64,000 bases of DNA from Aliiglaciecola sp. CAU 1673. GTDB taxonomy: Bacteria; Pseudomonadota; Gammaproteobacteria; Enterobacterales; Alteromonadaceae. Shown one piece after another: positions 41,508 to 48,486 of the stretch (position 1 is its first letter; each line of letters begins with the position of its first letter). The position numbers and the translations under genes are program-made. The DNA lies in assembly GCF_029223185.1 (NCBI RefSeq), contig NZ_JARHUG010000002.1, forward strand, positions 1-64,000, read 5' to 3'. The notes beneath the pieces were generated by a model. That model was given only the letters and a program-made list of their open reading frames with translations, was not told the DNA's origin and made no database searches.

Positions 41508-42821
41508 ATGTTTGCCCCAGAATTGCTCAGCCCTGCCGGAAGTTTGAAATCTATGCGCTACGCCTTTGCCTATGGCGCCGATGCAGTCTATGCCGGATTA
41601 CCCCGATACAGCCTTAGGGTGCGCAACAACGGTTTTGATCTGGCCACTTTGGCAGAAGGGATCGCCGAAGCCAAAAGCCTGGGCAAGAAGTTCTATGTGG
41701 TACTCAATATCGCGCCGCATAACGCCAAACTAAAGACCTTTGTGGAGGATGTAAGGGCAATTGCTGCGCTCAAACCCCATGCCTTTATTGTGTCTGATCC
41801 AGGCGTAATCATGCTGCTTAAGGAGCATTTCGCCCATATCCCACAGCATCTCTCGGTGCAGGCCAATACCCTGAACTGGGCAGCGGTAAAATTCTGGCAG
41901 CAACAGGGGATTGAGCGAGTGATCCTTTCCCGTGAACTGGCCCTTGATGAGATTGAGCAGATCCGCACAAAAGTACCACAAATGGAGCTGGAAGTCTTTG
42001 TGCACGGGGCGCTGTGTATGGCCTATTCTGGACGTTGCCTGCTTTCTGGCTACATGGACAAGCGCGATCCTAATCAAGGCGCCTGCAACAACGCTTGTCG
42101 TTGGCAATACAGTGTTTCTGATGCCAAAGAAAGCACCTGTGGCGAGCTTCAAACCAGTTGTCAGCAGAGCAAGGTGGCTATTCTCACCGAAAATCAGCGA
42201 CCCGATAGCCCCATGCCCATGTATGAAGATGAGCATGGTACCTATATCTTAAACTCCAAGGATTTACGGGCCATCCAGCATGTTGAGCGTCTGACCAAGG
42301 CTGGGGTGCATTCGCTGAAAATAGAGGGACGCACAAAATCACATTATTACGTTGCCCGCACCGCACAGCTATACCGTCGCGCGATCGACGATGCCAAAGC
42401 GGGTAAGCCTTTCGACATGAGTTTGTTATGGGAGCTGGAAGGTTTGGCCTCCCGTGGCTATACAGAAGGATTTTTACGCCGTCATATCCCGGTCAGCGAG
42501 ATGCAAAACTATGAACAGGGCGCCTCGTTGAGCGATATTCAACAGTTTGTCGGTGAAATGCTGGGCCGGGATGAAAAAACGGGTCTGTGCGAAGTAGAAG
42601 TGAAAAATCGTTTCTGCGTGGGCGATGATGTGATGCTGATGACCACCAAGGGCAATCGCCATTGGCGATTGGATGCGTTGTGGGATAAGTCCGGTAACGC
42701 CATTTCCGTAGCCCCAGGGGCCGGCCACCGGGTATACATGTCGTTGCCCTCGGACGTTGCCCTTGAGCATGCCTTGTTAGTGCGTTGTGATCAGCAAGAC
42801 TTAGGTTATGCGGTAGCCTGA
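41508..42821 (+). CDS. trhP: tRNA hydroxylation protein TrhP (U32 peptidase family, YegQ)
   Basis: 437 residues of the U32 family. LLSPAGSLKSMRYAFAYGADAVYAG at the N-terminus and FVHGALCMAYSGRCLLSGYM (about 165-185) followed by NQGACNNACRWQY give the four cysteines of an Fe-S site. The group member YegQ/TrhP makes 5-hydroxyuridine at the wobble position of tRNAs in E. coli. The start ATG 41508 has GGAG upstream. The stop overlaps the ATG of the next ferredoxin gene, which supports a functional link. Confidence 0.92.
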   Translation: MFAPELLSPAGSLKSMRYAFAYGADAVYAGLPRYSLRVRNNGFDLATLAEGIAEAKSLGKKFYVVLNIAPHNAKLKTFVEDVRAIAALKPHAFIVSDPGVIMLLKEHFAHIPQHLSVQANTLNWAAVKFWQQQGIERVILSRELALDEIEQIRTKVPQMELEVFVHGALCMAYSGRCLLSGYMDKRDPNQGACNNACRWQYSVSDAKESTCGELQTSCQQSKVAILTENQRPDSPMPMYEDEHGTYILNSKDLRAIQHVERLTKAGVHSLKIEGRTKSHYYVARTAQLYRRAIDDAKAGKPFDMSLLWELEGLASRGYTEGFLRRHIPVSEMQNYEQGASLSDIQQFVGEMLGRDEKTGLCEVEVKNRFCVGDDVMLMTTKGNRHWRLDALWDKSGNAISVAPGAGHRVYMSLPSDVALEHALLVRCDQQDLGYAVA

Positions 42822-43018
42822 TGAGCCTGTTTATTGCTGCCGACTGTATCAATTGTGATATGTGCGAGCCTGAATGTCCTAACGCGGCCATCAGCATGGG
42901 CGAAAGCATTTATCAGATTGATACGGCACTTTGCACAGAATGTGAGGGATTCTATGACGCTCCTGCCTGTATTGCTGTCTGCCCGCTTGATTGTATTGAG
43001 TATTTACAGAAGGACTGA
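42821..43018 (+). CDS. yfhL: YfhL-family 4Fe-4S ferredoxin
   Basis: 65 residues with two 4Fe-4S motifs: C9, C12, C15, C19 and C38, C41, C50, C54 with an extra C58. The long loop between C41 and C50 is characteristic of the Alvin-type YfhL ferredoxins. The start codon overlaps the stop of trhP by one base (TGATG arrangement), so the two are translationally coupled. It may feed electrons to the Fe-S-dependent hydroxylation step; this is inferred from context. Confidence 0.93.
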   Translation: MSLFIAADCINCDMCEPECPNAAISMGESIYQIDTALCTECEGFYDAPACIAVCPLDCIEYLQKD

Positions 43019-43023
43019 AATAA

Positions 43024-43428
43024 CTAGTCTGGTGGGTTATTAGAAAACTGCGGCAGATTGTCGCATATGGAGCCCCAGCAGGGCATGGATTGTGTCCATA
43101 TATGCATTTGCGGACTCGGAATGCCGCCATTATCAAGTACCCCAAGAGGGATCGCCAGCCAGTCTGCATGATCTAGTGATTCAAACCACAACGGACAGCC
43201 GCATATCCCGCAGAAACACCTCAGTCCTCTGCCTGAATTAAATTTTCTCACCTCCCCTGACTGCAGAATCTGTAAATCCGTCGTTTTGGCCATGGCCCAA
43301 CTGGCGGGAGAAGTGCCGGCAAATTTGCAGCAGTGAGCACAGTGGCAATAACGAGGAGAGAGCAGTTTCCCGTGTATCGCAAATCGAGTTGCCTGACATA
43401 AACAACTACCTTGAACTTGTTGATTCAT
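43024..43428 (-). CDS. GFA-family zinc protein
   Basis: 134 residues with the Mss4-like fold of the GFA (glutathione-dependent formaldehyde-activating) family. Zinc ligands: CLC near the N-terminus (GSCLCQATRF), CHCAHCCKFAG (about 28-36) and CFCGICGCPL (about 71-80). Typical phrases FNSGRGLRCFCGICGCPLWF. Most members have no proven enzyme function. It is convergent with yfhL, ending 6 bp from it. Confidence 0.85.
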   Translation of the reverse strand: MNQQVQGSCLCQATRFAIHGKLLSPRYCHCAHCCKFAGTSPASWAMAKTTDLQILQSGEVRKFNSGRGLRCFCGICGCPLWFESLDHADWLAIPLGVLDNGGIPSPQMHIWTQSMPCWGSICDNLPQFSNNPPD

Positions 43429-43655
43429 AGGCGTGTTTCCACCTGCTCAGGATGAGCCGTTAGGGTTTTCAGTTCGATCAGTTCCCACTTCATGACTAGC
43501 CAAGGTGGGAGAGAACGTATCCCGGGCTCATTATTTTCTATTCCATAGCGGCTTTGCATTGATAGTTCCCAGTTGAGCGACTAGCTTCAATTCGTTGAAT
43601 TGAAGTTTTTGTCAATCAATCTGTCAACTTAACCTGGGCGTCAGGAGAGAACAAA

Positions 43656-44342
43656 ATGAGAAAGTTTCTGATTAACACACTGATGGTTATGTGTTTTGGT
43701 TTAAGCGCTGCCGCAAGCGCTGAGGAGACCTGGAAGATTACGTCTTTAAATTGGGAGCCATATTCAGGCGCAACTCTTAGCAACCAGGGCAATGCCATTC
43801 AGAAGCTCAGAGAAGTATTAAAGGCTGAGGGAATAAATCTGATAGTTGAGTTTTATCCTTGGGCTAGAGCAAAGGCTTTGGCTGAAACCAATGATTATGT
43901 GGGCTTTTTTCCGGCCTGGCCTGAGGAAGTGGAGCAAGGATTTGTTGCGTCAAATGCCGTGGATTGGTCTGAAATAGGTGTTATGCGCAACAAAGCGCAG
44001 GAAGTTAGTTTTTCTACAGTGGATGAGCTTTTCAGTAAATACAAAGTAGGTCTGGTTAAAACCTATGTCTATCCCGAGGATATAACCAAGGCGATGGAAA
44101 AGTACAAAGGTAAAGTCGATGAAGCACCAGATGAAAATTCTTTACTGAAGAAGTTGTCCACCGGCAGACATCCCGCTGCCATCACCGATCCCACTGTGAT
44201 GATGTATTTGGCTCAACAGCAGGGCACTGACAATGTTGAGCCTGTGCAGGTGTTAACCAAGAAAGAGTTGGTGGTTGCTTTCCGTGACGGTGAGGACAAT
44301 AAAGCCAGAATCGCACTCCTCAATAAGTTGCTGGAAAAGTAA
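43656..44342 (+). CDS. Periplasmic SBP_bac_3-like protein, tandem copy 1
   Basis: 228 residues with a signal peptide (TLMVMCFGLSAAASAEE). The mature part (WKITSLNWEPYSGATLSNQGNAI, VEFYPWARAKALAE, GFFPAWPEEVEQGF) is a short periplasmic binding domain of the amino-acid-type (SBP_bac_3) superfamily, common in Shewanella and Alteromonas-like bacteria. Strong GGAG precedes ATG. The next gene encodes a close paralog. No transporter genes are adjacent, so it may be an orphan sensor or scavenger protein. Ligand unknown. Confidence 0.85.
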   Translation: MRKFLINTLMVMCFGLSAAASAEETWKITSLNWEPYSGATLSNQGNAIQKLREVLKAEGINLIVEFYPWARAKALAETNDYVGFFPAWPEEVEQGFVASNAVDWSEIGVMRNKAQEVSFSTVDELFSKYKVGLVKTYVYPEDITKAMEKYKGKVDEAPDENSLLKKLSTGRHPAAITDPTVMMYLAQQQGTDNVEPVQVLTKKELVVAFRDGEDNKARIALLNKLLEK

Positions 44343-44376
44343 AAGGTGCGCAGGGTAAAAGTATAAAGGAGTTAAT

Positions 44377-45072
44377 ATGTTGAGGGCATTCAGAGTGGCC
44401 GTTTGGTTGGTTTTATGGATGCCCTTTTTTGTGTTCGCTGGAGAAACCTGGAAAATAACGTCTTTAGACTGGGAGCCCTATTCTGGAGCGACCCTTTCCA
44501 ATCAAGGCAATGCCATCACTAAACTCAGAGAACTGCTTCGCCGGCAAGATATCCAGTTGGTGGTTGAGTTTTACCCTTGGGGACGAGCTAAACGGATAGC
44601 GGCCGAGCCCGAGTATGTTGGTTATTTCCCGGCCTGGCCGGAGGAAGTGGAACAAGGATTTGTTGGCTCACTCCCTGTCGATTGGTCTGAGATTGCTGTT
44701 TTGGGGAATGAGTTGGCGCCCAAGTCACATATTTCCCTCGAACAGCTGTTTATGGATTACCAGGTGGGGCTCGTAAGAAGTTATGTCTACCCGGATTACA
44801 TACAGCGACTGGCGTCCGACTACCAAGTCAATGTGGATCTGGCTAACGATGAGATGTCGCTGTTGAAAAAGTTGTCTTTGGGGCGACATGCGTTGGCGAT
44901 AACCGATCCAACAGTGATGTTGTATTTGGCCGGCAGGGAGGGCATAGACAATGTGCATGTGATAGATGTGTTGACCAAAAAAGAATTGGTCATGGCATTT
45001 CGTGATGACCCCGAAAATAGGCGGCGTTTGCAATTGTTAAATACCGCGCTGAAAGCGTTGAAAAACCAATAA
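44377..45072 (+). CDS. Periplasmic SBP_bac_3-like protein, tandem copy 2
   Basis: 231 residues, signal peptide VWLVLWMPFFVFAGE. It shares most motifs with the preceding gene (ETWKITSLDWEPYSGATLSNQGNAI in part, FPAWPEEVEQGFV, LTKKELVMAFRDD), so the two arose by tandem duplication. AAGGAG before ATG, 34 bp after copy 1, so one transcript is likely. Divergence is greatest in the middle third, compatible with different ligands. Confidence 0.85.
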   Translation: MLRAFRVAVWLVLWMPFFVFAGETWKITSLDWEPYSGATLSNQGNAITKLRELLRRQDIQLVVEFYPWGRAKRIAAEPEYVGYFPAWPEEVEQGFVGSLPVDWSEIAVLGNELAPKSHISLEQLFMDYQVGLVRSYVYPDYIQRLASDYQVNVDLANDEMSLLKKLSLGRHALAITDPTVMLYLAGREGIDNVHVIDVLTKKELVMAFRDDPENRRRLQLLNTALKALKNQ

Positions 45073-45083
45073 GGCAATGACAA

Positions 45084-45506
45084 TCAATAAAGACGCAATA
45101 ATAGTTTTCCCATGGCCTCGTCGCTAATTTTCCGATCACACAGTGGATAAAGGCTGAACTCGTCATTCTCAAAATGATCGGACAACAGGTATTCCAGGCG
45201 TTGATCGTCTTCTTCGCTGTCCATGCCTTTGTCCAATAACGCCTCTATCCACGTTAACTGCTGCAGTATTTGCTGGTGCTCATAACGTGTTTGCACGAGT
45301 AATTCCACTTCGTTTTGACAACCCTCCAAGGCGGGCAATAGCAATTGCTCCTTTTGCCGGATATGCCGCCGCATACCCACTTTAAATTTATCGAAGAACT
45401 GTCTTGATATGCCCAGATCCTGGCGTTTGGTGCGCAGGTAAGCAATAAAGAGTAATTCCAGGCCTTGCTGGTCACTGGTAAAAAACTGAGTAATAAAGCC
45501 CTGCAT
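45084..45506 (-). CDS. Hemerythrin-like (HHE) domain protein
   Basis: 140 residues from ATG 45506, chosen because GGAG lies 8 bp upstream. The longer open frame has no such site. A four-helix pattern with His/Glu ligands is visible: RRHIRQKEQLLLPALE (H..E), YEHQQILQQL and LSDHFENDEFSLYPLCD. Probably binds a di-iron centre and responds to oxygen, NO or redox state, but ligand spacing is not fully typical, so this is a family-level call. Convergent with the tandem binding-protein genes. Confidence 0.75.
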   Translation of the reverse strand: MQGFITQFFTSDQQGLELLFIAYLRTKRQDLGISRQFFDKFKVGMRRHIRQKEQLLLPALEGCQNEVELLVQTRYEHQQILQQLTWIEALLDKGMDSEEDDQRLEYLLSDHFENDEFSLYPLCDRKISDEAMGKLLLRLY

Positions 45507-45654
45507 TGTATGCTCCTTTTTTTGTGAGGTGCCTGCGGTGCCCTGCACAAACAAATGGCTCAATATTCTTTGTAAGAGTAAGGGCATTAAGGAGGATAAA
45601 AATTAATCCATATCAAAGGATGTGAATAATTCGTGGACAGTGATGGTTACGCCG

Positions 45655-46419
45655 CTATTTCTGTTTCGATGGTCCGCAGGCGGGGCACAAAGCATGGCGC
45701 TTTACATTCATATATCGCCACTCTCCTGATAGCCCATCAAATAGCTGCAGCCGCCCAGGTCTGGCTTTGCCCACACCTGTAATCAGCTTAATGGCTTCTA
45801 ATGCCTGCATGGCGCCAACTATTGCCACCACCGGCGTCAAAATGCCGGATTCTACACAGCTTTGCTGAGGCTCGGTAAAGAGCGCGGATAAACACTGATA
45901 GCAAGGCGCGTTGTGCTCCGGCGCATAGCTGAACAGTTGTCCTTCAAAGCGAATAGCGGCGCCCACCACCAAGGGCTTACCGAGCGCTACACAATGGCGG
46001 TTAATTTGGTTTCTGGAGGACAGGTTGTCGGTGCAGTCTAGTACCAGGTCATGAGCTCTGATCTGTGCCGCTAACTCTGAGTCATCAAACCTTCGTGTAT
46101 GAAACTGCAAACGACCATCCGGATTGAGGTCGCTGAGCCTGGCGATAGCAGCTTGTGCTTTTTTACGACCTATATCCTGTTCAATAAATAATGTCTGTCG
46201 GGATAGATTGGAAAGCTCTACTTTATCGTCATCACAAAGGGTGAGCGCACCAATGCCCGAGGATACTAAATACTGCGCCGCACTGTTGCCTAAGCCACCA
46301 ACGCCAATCATCAGCACTGAGGCATTCAGTAAGGCTTCCTGGGCTTCAAGATCGAAACCGGGTAAGAGAATCTGGCGGTTATATTTGAGGGCTTGCTTTT
46401 GATTAAGTTGTTTATGCAT
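45655..46419 (-). CDS. moeB: Molybdopterin-synthase adenylyltransferase MoeB
   Basis: 254 residues from ATG 46419. E1-like ThiF/MoeB/HesA fold: ATP loop VLMIGVGGLGNSAAQYL (about 33-49), DDDKVELSNLSRQ, DCTDNLSSRNQIN, and zinc pairs CYQCL and CPAC at the C-terminus. MoeB adenylates the C-terminal glycine of MoaD. ThiF, the thiamine counterpart, cannot be fully ruled out, but no thiamine genes are near and the sequence fits MoeB. Intact. Divergent from a binding-protein gene. Confidence 0.88.
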   Translation of the reverse strand: MHKQLNQKQALKYNRQILLPGFDLEAQEALLNASVLMIGVGGLGNSAAQYLVSSGIGALTLCDDDKVELSNLSRQTLFIEQDIGRKKAQAAIARLSDLNPDGRLQFHTRRFDDSELAAQIRAHDLVLDCTDNLSSRNQINRHCVALGKPLVVGAAIRFEGQLFSYAPEHNAPCYQCLSALFTEPQQSCVESGILTPVVAIVGAMQALEAIKLITGVGKARPGRLQLFDGLSGEWRYMNVKRHALCPACGPSKQK

Positions 46420-46647
46420 AAACAGTGTGGCAGCCAAAAGGGCATTATTGTCCGCCCGGAAACTTCAGGCAATCCTTCCGCGACTGGTGGAGTGACGAAA
46501 AATGTAAGCTTTCCTCGATGGGCACTGATATCTGCTCCCAGTTTCAAATGGCTTATGCACTTCAATATTTTTCATGAAGAGCTGTGTATTCTCAAAGAAG
46601 ACAGCTATGTTCCTAAAGGCTGTAAGGCACAACAACAAGGAACAGAT

Positions 46648-47439
46648 ATGATTCCCGGTTTGCGTAAACTGCTGGTGGGTTTGACCCTTTGTAGCATGTC
46701 ACTTAGCAGTTTTGCCAATGAGCAGCTTCGCGTGGCCTTCAATCCATCGGCTCCATGGAAGACTTTCAATAGTCAGGAAAAGGCCGAAGGAGTTTACGCC
46801 GAAATTGCCAAAGTATTGGCCAAGCAACTCTCCTTGCAGCCTGTATTTGTTCCCTGTCCACTGGAACGCTGCCTGTTACTGCTAAACGATGGAGAGGCGG
46901 ATTTAATGCTGGGCCTGTCAGACAGTGTCTCTCGGAGAGAGTATTTGCATTTCCTCAGTACCCCCTACCGAACCAGTGCCGCAAAGGTGTTTTATGTGCG
47001 CAAAGATAGAGAATTCAAAATATTGCGCTATGAAGATTTGGCTAATCGCACGGTGATTGGCACGAAAGCCGGCGCATTGTATTTCGAACGATTTGATAAC
47101 GATGATGAGCTGATAAAGTCGCCAGTCTTGGATAACCAACAGAATTTCGGACGACTGCACAAGGGCCGTATTGATACTTTTATCATTGCTCAGGACCAGG
47201 GGGAATTTTTGTTATCACGGTTGGATCTGCGCGACAAAATAGAACAAGCGTCTTTCAAGGTTGCCGAACGTCAGCCCCGTTACGTTGCTCTGGCGAAATC
47301 CTCTCCGCTTTTTGCTCGGGTTGAAGAGTTTGAACAAGCGGTGAAAGCCTTGGTGCAAGATGGGCAACTCAAAGATATTTTGCGCAGAGAGTTTTATCAG
47401 AGATATGACATACCTGAAGACAGCTTCACCTGGAATTAA
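46648..47439 (+). CDS. Periplasmic SBP_bac_3-like protein
   Basis: 263 residues from ATG 46648, chosen for AAGGA upstream and because it starts a clean signal peptide (LLVGLTLCSMSLSSFANE). The frame is open for 85 codons further, but that part has no function. The mature part (RVAFNPSAPWKTFNSQEKAEGVYAEI in part, LMLGLSDSVSRREYLHF, GTKAGALYFERF) is an amino-acid-type binding domain. Distant relative of the tandem pair at 43656-45072. Ends convergently on the LysR gene with a 4-bp overlap. Confidence 0.85.
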   Translation: MIPGLRKLLVGLTLCSMSLSSFANEQLRVAFNPSAPWKTFNSQEKAEGVYAEIAKVLAKQLSLQPVFVPCPLERCLLLLNDGEADLMLGLSDSVSRREYLHFLSTPYRTSAAKVFYVRKDREFKILRYEDLANRTVIGTKAGALYFERFDNDDELIKSPVLDNQQNFGRLHKGRIDTFIIAQDQGEFLLSRLDLRDKIEQASFKVAERQPRYVALAKSSPLFARVEEFEQAVKALVQDGQLKDILRREFYQRYDIPEDSFTWN

Positions 47440-48353
47440 ACCGCGTCAGGCTTTTGCTCGAAACAAGCCCTGCAATGTTCGAAGAAAGCTTGCGTTAGTC
47501 TGTTCATAGGTGCATGGGCGGATGTGATGAAGCCATACTCATAGGTTAATTGGGGCGTGAATGGCAGTAATATCAGGTCCTTATCTGCGTACTGTTGTGC
47601 CAACATCTGATTAACCAAGGCGATACCCAGATTACGTCTGGCGAAAGTGCAGGCAATCGCCACAGTGTGGGTTTCCAGCCTCACTTTCATTGGCACTTTG
47701 GCCTGGAAAAAAACATTGTCTATCTGCTGGCGGGTGTAACGTCCCTTGCCCAGTAGAATCAGGTTTTCTCCTCTTAGATCACTGACATCAATCATGTTTT
47801 TCTTGGCCAAAGGATGTTCAGGAGAGAGGGCGCAAACCGTATCACTCTGTAGCATCGGCTCGCACACAAGACCAGGATGGTTCTCCGGTAACTGAATAAA
47901 TCCGCAATCTGCCGAGCGGCGGGCAACAATTTCCCGGGCGCTGGCAGGGCTATGGGTGTCCAAAGAAATATTGACCCTGGGGTGTTTGCGCAAAAAATCC
48001 GCCACCACATCGGCCAATGGGCCTGCGATAAAAGAATTTGGTGCCACTACTTTGAGCCAGCCCAGGTCAGAGTTGAACAAATTTTTGGCCAATTGGCCGA
48101 TCCGTTCGGCGCTATCCAGAATCAACGCTGCTTCCTTGGATAAGGCCAATGCTTCTTCGGTGGGGACCAAACGGCTCTTCTCACGATAAAAGAGTTGAAA
48201 GCCGACGTGCTCTTCGAAGCTGGCAAGCAGGCGACTGATCCCAGGTTGCGTCATACCCAGTTGCTTGGCTGCTGCGGTGGCAGAGCCAGCCTGGAGAATG
48301 GCTTGAAAGGCTTCAAGACTGCGTAAATTAAGTGGTTGCAGAGGCGCCTTCAT
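47436..48353 (-). CDS. LysR-type transcriptional regulator
   Basis: 305 residues. N-terminal winged HTH (LRSLEAFQAILQAGSATAAAKQLGMTQPGISRLLASFEE in part, about 10-50), then a periplasmic-binding-like effector domain (about 90-300). It is divergent from the TonB receptor, amidohydrolase and transporter genes, with a T-N11-A palindrome between them. It is likely to regulate that group in response to the imported compound or its product. Confidence 0.93.
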   Translation of the reverse strand: MKAPLQPLNLRSLEAFQAILQAGSATAAAKQLGMTQPGISRLLASFEEHVGFQLFYREKSRLVPTEEALALSKEAALILDSAERIGQLAKNLFNSDLGWLKVVAPNSFIAGPLADVVADFLRKHPRVNISLDTHSPASAREIVARRSADCGFIQLPENHPGLVCEPMLQSDTVCALSPEHPLAKKNMIDVSDLRGENLILLGKGRYTRQQIDNVFFQAKVPMKVRLETHTVAIACTFARRNLGIALVNQMLAQQYADKDLILLPFTPQLTYEYGFITSAHAPMNRLTQAFFEHCRACFEQKPDAV

Positions 48354-48367
48354 TTAGCTCTTTGGTG

Positions 48368-48382
48368 ATAACAAAATGTTAT
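48368..48382. promoter_or_regulatory. Putative LysR box
   Basis: ATAAC-AAAAT-GTTAT, a perfect 5-bp-arm palindrome with T-N11-A, 15 bp upstream of the LysR start and about 105 bp upstream of the TonB receptor. This is the usual place and form for an autoregulatory LysR site. Confidence 0.65.
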
Positions 48383-48486
48383 GAGGTGATGATTATTTTA
48401 GATGATATTGCATAGGTGTGAAAGGTTAATAAACTGTAAATCAACTTATCGTCTGTGCAGTATTTATCCAAGTCGGAGAACATAAA

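Noticed and set aside
45507-45587. Longer start for the hemerythrin-like protein
   Set aside because: The upstream part lacks a ribosome-binding site, whereas ATG 45506 has GGAG at 8 bp.
46393-46647. N-terminal extension of the binding protein at 46648
   Set aside because: The extension overlaps the moeB start on the other strand and has no signal peptide. ATG 46648 has AAGGA and begins a clean signal sequence.
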